From Candidatus Elarobacter sp. (lineage in GTDB: Bacteria > Vulcanimicrobiota > Vulcanimicrobiia > Vulcanimicrobiales > Vulcanimicrobiaceae), in the NCBI GenBank assembly GCA_030150085.1, contig JASLGJ010000466.1, positions 1 to 6,536 of the forward strand: a stretch of 6,536 nt of DNA, in the 5' to 3' direction. Of this stretch, positions 1-6,536 are shown piece by piece. Every line of letters starts with the position of its first letter. The first letter of the stretch is position 1. The position numbers and the translations under genes are program-made. The notes below the pieces were generated by a model that did no database searches, was not told the origin of the DNA, and worked only from the letters and a program-made list of their open reading frames with translations.

Positions 1-1
1 G

Positions 2-232
2 TACGACATGGGCTTGAGCTTGGGGCTCAAGGGCTTCGTGGCGGCGGTGCTGGGCGGGATCGTCAGCGTGCCGGGCGCGGTCGTGGGCGGGCTGCTGCTC
101 GGCGTGCTGGAGTCGGTCGGTGCGGGCGTGCTGTCCTCGGGCTGGCGCGACGCGATCGCGTTCGCGATCCTGATCGCGGTGCTGCTGGTGCGGCCGCAGG
201 GTCTGCTCGGCCGCTCCGTCGCGCGCGTGTAG
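2..232 (+). CDS. livH: LIV-type ABC transporter permease LivH, C-terminal part (5' truncated by window edge)
   Basis: This is one of the two inner-membrane permease subunits of a branched-chain amino acid type (HAAT) importer. About 76 C-terminal residues are visible, open at the window's left edge and ending at TAG 230-232. The visible part has the typical LivH ending: a GLKGFVAAVLGG segment, a Gly-rich hydrophobic helix (PGAVVGGLLLGVLE), a short loop with SSGWRDA, a last hydrophobic helix (FAILIAVLLV) and the closing RPQGLLGR motif. The ATG at position 8 is internal and is not a start. livM follows after 6 nt, so the two are co-transcribed. The substrate cannot be read from this fragment: LIV-type systems carry branched-chain and other amino acids, but also amides, urea and aromatic acids. 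The family call is firm and the substrate is open. Confidence 0.9.
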   Translation, partial: YDMGLSLGLKGFVAAVLGGIVSVPGAVVGGLLLGVLESVGAGVLSSGWRDAIAFAILIAVLLVRPQGLLGRSVARV

Positions 233-238
233 GCGGCG

Positions 239-1305
239 ATGGAACGTTCGCCTGACTCCGAACCGGGCGCAGGTTCAACACTACCGCCGAACTCGGCTTC
301 CAGCGAGGAACCCACGGGTTCCGCCCGAGTCGGGCGTACCACGCGCATGCTGTACCTGCTCGTCACATGCATCGTGATCGCGCTGCCGTTCGCGCGCAAC
401 GGCTACGCGCTCGCGACGATGGTGGTGATCGGGCAGAACGCGCTCGCGGCGCTCGGGCTGTCGCTGATGATCGGGACGGCGGGCGAGGTCGTGCTGGCGC
501 AGGCGGCGTTCTTCGGGCTGGGCGCGTACGCCGCGGCGGCGGCGGCGCGGCACGGGGTCGACCCGTGGCTGTCGCTCCTCGTCGCGGCGCTCGCGGGCGC
601 GGCGGTGGCGGCGGTCGTCGGCTGGCCGACGCTGCGCTTGCGCGGGCACTACCTCACCCTGGCGACGCTCGGGCTGGGGGTGATCGCGAAGGTCGTCTTC
701 GACGAGGCGGGCGGGCTGACGGGCGGACCGTCGGGAATCGGCGACTTCGGCGCGCTGCACCTCGGCGGGCGGGCGCTCACGGGCGATCTGCCGGCGTACG
801 TGGTGGCGTGGGCCGCGGTCGGGCTCGGTGCGCTGGGGCTGCACGCGCTGCGGGCGAGCGCGCGCGGGCGGGCCCTGCGCGCGATCGCGGCCAGCGAGAC
901 GGCCGCGGCGGCGATGGGCGTGCGGGTGCGCGCGCGCAAGCTCGAAGCGTTCGTGCTCAGCGCGGCGTACGGCGCGGTCGCGGGCGCGCTGTACGCCTAC
1001 TACGCGGGCTACATCTCGCCGACGTCGTTCACGTTCGAGCAGTCGGTGTTCTTCGTGGTGATGGCGGTGCTGGGCGGGGCGGCGACGACGCTCGGGCCGA
1101 TCGTCGGCGCGGCGCTGTTCACGCTGGTCGCGACCGCGCTGACGGCACTGGCGGGCGCGCTGTTCCCGGCCAACGCGCAGGGCGCCGCGGCGGCGCTCCA
1201 GGTGGTCGCGTTCGGGGCGATCCTGGTCGCGGTGGTGCGCTTCATGCCGCAGGGCATCGTGGGCGCGCTGCTGGAGCGCGTGGGCGCGGGGGCGGAGCGC
1301 ACGCG

Positions 1306-1309
<4 letters not shown>
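239..1309 (+). CDS. livM: LIV-type ABC transporter permease LivM with an N-terminal extension
   Basis: This is the second permease subunit of the importer, 356 residues if started at ATG 239. It is a multi-spanning inner-membrane protein. Family landmarks are the GTAGEVVLAQAAFFGLGAY segment (79-97), RLRGHYLTLATLG (133-145), GGLTGGPSGI (158-167), the EAA-like cytoplasmic loop that contacts the ATPase (about 209-234, with GRALRAIAASE and AMGVRV) and the closing FMPQGIVG (335-342). Residues 1-36 are a hydrophilic Ser/Pro/Glu-rich stretch with codons rare in the rest of the gene (cta, tca, aca, cga, cgt). An alternative start is ATG 347 (residue 37), right before the first membrane helix. The upstream AGGCGG at 231-236 lies very close to ATG 239, and no clear ribosome site precedes 347, so the start is uncertain. 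The TGA stop overlaps the next gene's GTG by 4 nt. Confidence 0.93.
242..335. repeat. Cluster of short perfect palindromes inside the 5' end of livM
   Basis: Five short inverted repeats lie within about 95 nt. GAACGTTC is at 242-249. GAACC (260-264) pairs with GGTTC (272-276). GCCGA-AC-TCGGC is at 286-297. GGAACCC-AC-GGGTTCC is at 307-322. GCCCGA-G-TCGGGC is at 323-335. The segment is about 67% G+C by count over 241-340, against about 80% over 481-540. It encodes the low-complexity LivM extension. It could be a small palindromic element read in frame, or a folded translation leader if livM really starts at 347. Confidence 0.5.
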
Positions 1310-2832
<1,523 letters not shown>

Positions 2833-2873
2833 GCCGCCGAGGTCGTCCCCGGGGCTCGACGAAAGTGCGCCCC

Positions 2874-3353
2874 ATGGCCGTCCGTCCCTCTCTGGCCGCG
2901 GCGCTCGCCGTCGCGCTCTGGCTGCTGCCGCTCGCGCAGGCGCGTGCGGGCGAGCCGCCCGACCCGTGCGCCGCGGTGGCCAAGGACGATGCGGCCAAGG
3001 CGATCGGGTCGCCGGTCAGCGCGGTGAAGCCGATCACGGTCGGGCCGAGCCGGAGCTGCTCGTTCCACGGGGCCAAGCCGCTGCAGGGCGCGGTCGTCAC
3101 GGCCTTCCGCTGGGACTCGCCGGCCGAGGCCCGGGCGCGCTTCGGCGACATGGTCAAGCAGGGCGCGAGCGCGTCCGGCGTGGCGCCGGCCAAGCTCGAC
3201 GGCGCGGGCGACGAGGCGGTGACGATCGGGGCCAACGTCTACGCCCGCAAGGGCACCGCGGCGTACGTCTTCAACGTGTTCGGGCCCCGCACGCCGGCCC
3301 TCGCCGCGCGCACCGTCGCGCTGGCGAAAGCGACCATGGCGCGCGTTCACTGA
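2874..3353 (+). CDS. Small exported protein with two cysteines, function unknown
   Basis: This 159-residue protein has a clear Sec signal peptide: MAVR, a hydrophobic core at about residues 7-21, and a likely signal peptidase I cut after ARA (residue 25). No lipobox is seen. The mature part of about 134 residues begins GEPPDPCAAVAKDDAAKAIG and has a second cysteine in SRSCSFHG, so a disulfide between the two is plausible. The layout (DPC, a helix ending in a Gly-rich turn, then a C-x-F strand) is loosely like small periplasmic or lipoprotein domains such as DUF3558; this is a resemblance, not an assignment. It is far too small to be the missing LIV substrate-binding protein. It lies 41 nt after the ATPase gene and 28 nt before the diiron gene, so co-transcription is likely. 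GTG 2865 is an in-frame alternative start; no strong ribosome site is seen. Confidence 0.75.
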   Translation: MAVRPSLAAALAVALWLLPLAQARAGEPPDPCAAVAKDDAAKAIGSPVSAVKPITVGPSRSCSFHGAKPLQGAVVTAFRWDSPAEARARFGDMVKQGASASGVAPAKLDGAGDEAVTIGANVYARKGTAAYVFNVFGPRTPALAARTVALAKATMARVH

Positions 3354-3365
3354 CCCATCCTACGG

Positions 3366-3383
3366 ACCGGGAGAGCGCCCGGT
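3366..3383 (+). promoter_or_regulatory. Ribosome-binding site inside a small hairpin at the start of the diiron gene
   Basis: GGGAGAG at 3369-3375 is the best Shine-Dalgarno match before this gene and lies 6 nt ahead of GTG 3382. The flanking bases form a 6-bp stem, ACCGGG (3366-3371) with CCCGGT (3378-3383), around the loop AGAGCG. The stem pairs part of the ribosome site and the first two bases of the GTG. If 3382 is the true start, folding would lower translation initiation. If the gene starts at ATG 3424 or 3436, the hairpin is just leader structure. Confidence 0.4.
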
Positions 3384-4272
3384 GCGGGCGAGGATCGGCG
3401 CTCGGCGGACCGAAGCGCTGAGCATGCCCGCGACGATGGCCGACCTCCATTTGAGCGACCCCGGTACGTTCGAACCGCCGTTCCGGCTCGACACGGTGAC
3501 GTACTACCGCCTGCAGGCCAAGGAGAAGCTGGCCTACGACGACGCGCTGCGCGCGCTGCCCGACGACAAGCGCGAGATGCACGGCGTCGACAAGCGTTAC
3601 CTGGAAGCGATGATGCCGCTGTTCACCCGCATCGGCTACCAGGAGAAATCGGTCGCGCGCTACATCGCGCAGGCGGTGCACGCCGCGCCCTCAGACGACA
3701 TCCGCGTGTGGGCCTCGTGCCAGATGGTCGACGAGGCGCAGCACGCCGAGATGGACGACTACCTGCTGTGGGTGCTGGGCGTCTCGCACGCGGATACCGA
3801 CGCGATCTGGGCGGCCTCGGCGGCCAAGCCGAACTTCGACTACATGGAGTCGCTGACGAACCCGTACCAGATCGTCGTGGAGGGCAACCTGTTCGTCGAG
3901 GGCGGCTTGGCGCTGGGCAACATCTTCGCCTACATCGAGATGGCCAAGGACTACGGCGACGAGCTGCGCCAGCTGCAGCACAAGACGCGCTGCACCGACG
4001 AGGCGCGCCACATCGCGTTCGGCTTCGCGCTGGCCGAGGCGCTGATCGCCGACGATCCCGAGAACCTGGCGACGATCCAGGCCGCGCAGGACGAGGCCCT
4101 CCCGCGCCTGGTCGCGGGCTACATGAAGACGTTCCGCCCGGTCGAGAAACAGCTCGGCAAGGAGGGCTACGGCCAGCGCCACCTGCGCGCGGCGGCGGAG
4201 CGCTACTACGCGAAGGCGATCCGGCTGGGCCTGCGCCCGACCGCGATCCCCGAGCTCGACCTGGTGTACTAG
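3382..4272 (+). CDS. Ferritin-like diiron carboxylate protein, probable oxygenase or oxidase
   Basis: This is an all-helical soluble protein of the ferritin/R2-like superfamily. Counting from ATG 3424, the likely iron ligands are E74 (in YQEKS), E104 and H107 (in DEAQHAE), E159 (in LFVEGG), and E193 and H196 (in DEARHIAFG). The spacings (30, 3, 52, 34, 3) closely follow multicomponent monooxygenase alpha subunits, for example methane monooxygenase E114/E144/H147 and E209/E243/H246. The threonine four residues after the third Glu in those enzymes is Ala163 here. At about 280-296 residues it is much shorter than those alpha subunits, and no reductase or coupling protein is adjacent. Start: GTG 3382 has the best ribosome site and is used here. 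ATG 3424 (282 aa) or 3436 (278 aa) are alternatives, and the Arg-rich first 14 residues look unlike the rest. The dioxygenase gene follows after 13 nt, which suggests a shared oxidative pathway. The substrate is unknown. Confidence 0.8.
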   Translation: MRARIGARRTEALSMPATMADLHLSDPGTFEPPFRLDTVTYYRLQAKEKLAYDDALRALPDDKREMHGVDKRYLEAMMPLFTRIGYQEKSVARYIAQAVHAAPSDDIRVWASCQMVDEAQHAEMDDYLLWVLGVSHADTDAIWAASAAKPNFDYMESLTNPYQIVVEGNLFVEGGLALGNIFAYIEMAKDYGDELRQLQHKTRCTDEARHIAFGFALAEALIADDPENLATIQAAQDEALPRLVAGYMKTFRPVEKQLGKEGYGQRHLRAAAERYYAKAIRLGLRPTAIPELDLVY

Positions 4273-4277
4273 AGGAG
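4272..4277 (+). promoter_or_regulatory. Strong Shine-Dalgarno site fixing the GTG start of the dioxygenase
   Basis: GAGGAG overlaps the last base of the diiron gene's TAG stop and ends 8 nt before GTG 4286. Such a close match to the 16S rRNA tail at good spacing fixes this non-ATG start and points to coupled translation of the two genes. Confidence 0.75.
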
Positions 4278-4285
4278 ACGACACG

Positions 4286-5455
4286 GTGGCGTTCTACGCT
4301 CGTCAAGGCCGGTTGCCCGAGAAGCGGCACACCCAGTTCCGCAGCCCGGGCGGCGCGCTCTACGCCGAGGAGCTGATCTCGACCAAGGGCTTCGAGAGCG
4401 TCTACTCGCTGGCGTATCACCTGCGCCCGCCGACCGCGACGCTCGAGGTGCGGCCCTGGGAGCGGCCGCTGGTGCGCTTTCTGCCCAACGACCCGGTGCG
4501 CAACCGGCACTGGTTCACCGGGCGCGAGAAGAAGACCGGCGACGCGGTGGAAGCGCGCGTGCCGCTGGTCGGCAACGACGACATCGTGCTCTCGACGGCC
4601 GGCGTGACCGAGCGGATGGAGTATTTCTTCCGCAACTCCGGCGGCGACGAGATGCTCTACGTCACCCACGGCGAGGGCGTGCTGGAGTCGGCCTTCGGCG
4701 ACCTCGCCTACCGCGCGCACGACTACCTCTACGTCCCGATGGGCACCGCGTACCGCCTGCAGCCGTCCGCGCCGACCACCCTGCTGGTCGCCGAGTCGTC
4801 GGGCCAGATCACGATCCCGCGCAAGTTCCGCAACGAGTTCGGCCAGCTCGCCGAGCACGCGCCCTACTACGAGCGCGACTTCCGCGCGCCCGAGCTGCGC
4901 GACCCGGTCGACGCGACCGGCGAGTTCGAGCTGCGCGTCACCGCGCGCGGGCGCGGCGCGGTCTACACCGTCGCCAACCACCCCTTCGACGTGGTCGGCT
5001 GGGACGGCTACTGCTATCCCTGGGCGTTCAGCGCCGACGAGTACGCGCCGATTACCGGCAAGCTGCACCAGCCGCCGTCCTCGCACCAGATCTGGGACGC
5101 GCCGGGCGCGGCCTTCATCCTGTTCGCGCCGCGCCTGTTCGACTACCACCCGCTGGCGGTCCCCGCGCCCTACAACCACTCCTCGGTCGACTGCGACGAG
5201 ATCATCTACTACGCCTCGGGCAACTTCATGTCGCGGCGCGGGATCGAGACGGCGTCGATGACGCTGCACGCCGCGGGCGCCCCGCACGGCCCGCAGCCGG
5301 GCGCGGTCGAAGCCTCGCTGGGCAAGACCGCGACCGACGAGCTGGGCGTGGCGATCGACTGCTTCAACCCGCTGCGCGTCGCCGAGACCGCCGCCCCGCT
5401 GGAGGACGTGAACTACTACCGCAGCTGGATCGCGCAGCCGGCTACGGGGCGGTGA
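4286..5455 (+). CDS. Homogentisate 1,2-dioxygenase-like cupin protein (short form)
   Basis: This 389-residue protein resembles the short bacterial homogentisate dioxygenase group; the human enzyme has 445 residues. Homogentisate dioxygenase is a cytosolic non-heme Fe(II) enzyme that opens the ring of homogentisate to maleylacetoacetate in tyrosine and phenylalanine breakdown. The N-terminus (FYARQGRLPEKRHTQFR) and the C-terminal cupin support the family. Probable iron ligands are H298, E305 and H334 (in APHGP), with H328 in MTLH six residues before H334, as for human H365 and H371. The canonical H-RNCMS-E spacing is six; here the sequence is H-SSVDCD-E, so E305 is at seven and D304 at six. 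HQPPSSHQ (261-268) supplies possible second-shell histidines. No maleylacetoacetate isomerase, fumarylacetoacetase or 4-hydroxyphenylpyruvate dioxygenase gene is in view, so a related substrate remains possible. Its end overlaps the convergent gene by 14 bp. Confidence 0.85.
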   Translation: MAFYARQGRLPEKRHTQFRSPGGALYAEELISTKGFESVYSLAYHLRPPTATLEVRPWERPLVRFLPNDPVRNRHWFTGREKKTGDAVEARVPLVGNDDIVLSTAGVTERMEYFFRNSGGDEMLYVTHGEGVLESAFGDLAYRAHDYLYVPMGTAYRLQPSAPTTLLVAESSGQITIPRKFRNEFGQLAEHAPYYERDFRAPELRDPVDATGEFELRVTARGRGAVYTVANHPFDVVGWDGYCYPWAFSADEYAPITGKLHQPPSSHQIWDAPGAAFILFAPRLFDYHPLAVPAPYNHSSVDCDEIIYYASGNFMSRRGIETASMTLHAAGAPHGPQPGAVEASLGKTATDELGVAIDCFNPLRVAETAAPLEDVNYYRSWIAQPATGR

Positions 5456-5804
5456 GGAAGGCGGCGATGTCGCGCGCGGCTTCCCGCGCGCCGACGTCGC
5501 TGCGGACGTAGAGCTTCAGGCGCGATTGCTCCTCGTCCGGTGCCGCCGCGTCGGTGCGGTCGCGCGGCACGAACGATGCGCGCAAGGTCGCATCGTCCTC
5601 GGCGACGCGCACCGCGACCGCGCGGCCGGCGTGCTGCCAGACCGGGTCGCCCGGGCCGAGCTTGGTCACGCCGCGGGCGTGCATCGCCTCGGTCAGGTCC
5701 ATGCCGCTCGCGTGCGCGGCGAGCCCCGCGCGGCGCTCGCCTGGCGCACCGCCGTCCGCGGCCAGCAGCGCGTCGACCTTCTCGGCCCACTCCTCGATCG
5801 TCAT
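5442..5804 (-). CDS. Unrecognised 120-residue soluble protein
   Basis: I do not recognise this family. The protein is soluble, with no signal peptide or membrane segment, and is rich in Ala, Arg, Asp and Glu. Residues 1-45 look mainly helical (TIEEWAEKVDALLAADGG, then DLTEAMHARG). The middle has beta-like stretches (PVWQHAGRAVAVRVAEDD, TLRASFVPRD). It ends in a helix (GAREAARDIAAFL). Start ATG 5804 overlaps the stop of the acetyltransferase gene (ATGA) and has GGAGAG just upstream, so translation is probably coupled and the start is well supported. The stop TAG at 5444-5442 lies inside the dioxygenase gene's 3' end, a 14-bp convergent overlap. Coding is favoured over a shadow because of this operon fit and because no plus-strand gene occupies the region. 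Confidence 0.7.
   Translation of the reverse strand: MTIEEWAEKVDALLAADGGAPGERRAGLAAHASGMDLTEAMHARGVTKLGPGDPVWQHAGRAVAVRVAEDDATLRASFVPRDRTDAAAPDEEQSRLKLYVRSDVGAREAARDIAAFLTAP
5461..5503. terminator. Long GC-rich hairpin at the convergent gene ends, possible two-way terminator
   Basis: Positions 5461-5479 pair with 5484-5503 to make a stem of 19 pairs, two of them G-U when read as plus-strand RNA. There is one bulged C at 5492 and a CTTC loop at 5480-5483. It lies 6 nt past the dioxygenase stop and within the last codons of the minus-strand gene. There is no T-tract on either side, so it is not a classic intrinsic terminator. It may still slow polymerase or protect the 3' end of the dioxygenase mRNA. 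Helix-coding Ala/Arg codons in a GC-rich gene could produce some of this pairing by chance. Confidence 0.4.
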
Positions 5805-6274
5805 CGCTCTCCGTTACCCGCCTTCGCGCGCGACCAGGCCAGCAGCGCGTCCGGCTCGCGCTCCTCGTTGTCGCCCTCGGTCATGCGCACCAGCGCGAAG
5901 CCGTGCCGGGCGTAGAAGCGCAGCGCGCGGTCGTTCTTCTGGAACGTCCACAATTGCAGCTCGGGCTGGGCCTCCATCGCCAGGCGCAGCAGCGCGCTGC
6001 CGATGCCGCGCCCATGCTCGTCGGGGTCGACATAGAGCTGGCTGACCCAGCCGTCGCTGAAGGCGATCGCGCCCACCAGCCGGCCCTCGCGCTCGGCGAC
6101 GTGGACCTCGTCGCCCGCGAACACGACGTCGCGAAAGTAGACCCGGTCCTCCGCCGCGCTGTGGAGATCGGGCAGGAACGGCAGCGAGGTCCGGCGCGTG
6201 CGGCGGCACAGGTCGGCCACCGCGTCCACGTCGGCCGCATTCGCCGCGCGCAGCGTGAACTGGGCGTTTCTCAC
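5801..6274 (-). CDS. GNAT-family N-acetyltransferase
   Basis: This 157-residue single-domain acetyltransferase uses acetyl-CoA. Evidence is the beta4-alpha3 core: strand VSQLYVDPDE, then the CoA-pyrophosphate loop HGRGIG (residues 87-92) and helix SALLRLAM. The closing NDRALRFYARHGF (114-126) is the usual GNAT motif B helix before strand 6. The N-terminus begins with the typical FTLRAANAADVDAVADL. The DEREPDALL-like tail resembles small-molecule or protein-terminus acetyltransferases of the RimI-like group, but the substrate cannot be inferred. Start GTG 6274 is preceded by a G-run (6281-6285 on the plus strand) that could serve as a weak ribosome site. It lies 40 nt after the ThpR gene and overlaps the next gene by 4 nt, so all three probably share one transcript. 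Confidence 0.88.
   Translation of the reverse strand: MRNAQFTLRAANAADVDAVADLCRRTRRTSLPFLPDLHSAAEDRVYFRDVVFAGDEVHVAEREGRLVGAIAFSDGWVSQLYVDPDEHGRGIGSALLRLAMEAQPELQLWTFQKNDRALRFYARHGFALVRMTEGDNEEREPDALLAWSRAKAGNGER
5807..5812 (-). promoter_or_regulatory. Ribosome-binding site for the 120-residue protein, inside the acetyltransferase gene
   Basis: Read on the minus strand, GGAGAG ends 2 nt before ATG 5804 (GGAG ends 4 nt before). Together with the ATGA overlap it supports this start and coupled translation. Confidence 0.6.
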
Positions 6275-6314
6275 CGGATGCCCCCGGCGGGGCTCGCTCG
6301 TGCCATGGTCGGCC

Positions 6315-6536
6315 TTATTCCCCGCTTGCCAGCTCGTATCGCTCCAGGGGCGTGTAGCGCGCGCCCGTCGGCGCGGTGACCGATTCGAACAGGGTCAGCC
6401 GCTCGACCCGCACCAGCGCGGCGGGCGGGGCGACCGTGGGCAGCGGGGTGCGGCCGTCGGCGCGGGCCAGGGTGACGTGCGGGTCGGCCCGCTCGTCGAA
6501 AGCGAAGCCGAGCGGGCTCAGCGCGGCGCGCACCGC
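6315..6536 (-). CDS. thpR: RNA 2',3'-cyclic phosphodiesterase ThpR (2'-5' RNA ligase family), C-terminal part
   Basis: The frame is open at the window's right edge and ends at TAA 6317-6315, giving about 73 C-terminal residues. The 2H phosphoesterase family has two H-x-T/S-x motifs lining one active site; the second is visible here as DPHVTLAR. The typical ThpR ending follows: a strand carrying VERLTLFES, then GARYTPLERYEL. The first H-x-T-x motif lies outside the window. The family hydrolyses RNA 2',3'-cyclic phosphate ends to 2'-phosphate and can reversibly join tRNA halves by 2'-5' bonds in vitro. Its cellular role is unclear. It is the first visible gene of the minus-strand operon. GTG at 6533 is internal and is not taken as the start. 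Confidence 0.85.
   Translation of the reverse strand, partial: AVRAALSPLGFAFDERADPHVTLARADGRTPLPTVAPPAALVRVERLTLFESVTAPTGARYTPLERYELASGE

Noticed and set aside
367..1305. Upstream extension of the LivG-LivF frame through livM
   Set aside because: The translation there is an Arg/Gly/Ala-rich shadow of livM. The real product begins at GTG 1306, where LivG homology starts.
2833..2873. A terminator between the ATPase gene and the exported-protein gene
   Set aside because: Only weak pairing around CCCCGGGG and no T-tract. Nothing there supports a transcript end.
2874..3353. The exported protein as the LIV substrate-binding protein
   Set aside because: It has about 134 mature residues against roughly 350 for the family, with no periplasmic-binding fold motifs.
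3623..5287. A 554-codon open frame on the minus strand opposite the diiron and dioxygenase genes
   Set aside because: It is Arg/Ala/Val-rich with no recognisable domain. It lies wholly opposite two well-supported genes, and in DNA this GC-rich the antisense frames rarely meet stops.
5442..6274. Acetyltransferase plus small gene as a TacAT-like toxin-antitoxin pair
   Set aside because: The small protein shows no ribbon-helix-helix pattern, and the gene order is acetyltransferase first. The acetyltransferase looks like an ordinary metabolic GNAT.

Overview
This is a gene-dense, very GC-rich bacterial window. Sampled stretches run about 67-80% G+C and third codon positions are almost all G or C. 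GTG starts are common, and Shine-Dalgarno sites are clear at some genes and absent at others. The lineage cannot be fixed from the sequence. A high-GC soil or free-living bacterium fits (Actinobacteria, Deinococcota, Chloroflexota or Eremiobacterota-like), but that is only a guess.

Plus strand, positions 1-2832: the membrane and ATPase part of a LIV-type (HAAT family) ABC importer. It holds the 3' end of livH, a complete livM, and a single reading frame that carries both ATPases, LivG then LivF, joined by a roughly 39-residue linker. The genes are 6 nt apart or overlap by 4 nt, so they form an operon. No substrate-binding protein gene lies in the window. The LivM N-terminal extension and the LivG-LivF linker share a Ser/Pro/Ala/Gly-rich composition and codons rare elsewhere in the window. 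They also share a short stretch of similar DNA.

Plus strand, 2874-5455: a small exported two-cysteine protein of unknown function, a ferritin-like diiron carboxylate protein, and a short-form homogentisate 1,2-dioxygenase-like cupin protein. All three follow the importer in the same direction with gaps of 41, 28 and 13 nt. The whole 1-5455 segment could therefore be one transcription unit. The diiron protein's iron ligands have the spacing of bacterial multicomponent monooxygenase and ribonucleotide reductase R2 proteins. A possible reading is uptake of an amino acid or aromatic acid, oxygenation by the diiron protein, and ring opening by the dioxygenase. That reading is inference.

Minus strand, 6536-5442: a convergent operon of a ThpR-type RNA 2',3'-cyclic phosphodiesterase (3' part only), a GNAT acetyltransferase and an unrecognised 120-residue protein. 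The last two genes overlap by ATGA. The two operons converge with a 14-bp overlap of coding ends, and a strong hairpin sits just past the dioxygenase stop codon. No tRNA, rRNA, CRISPR array or insertion sequence was seen, and no stretch over 300 nt lacks a gene.
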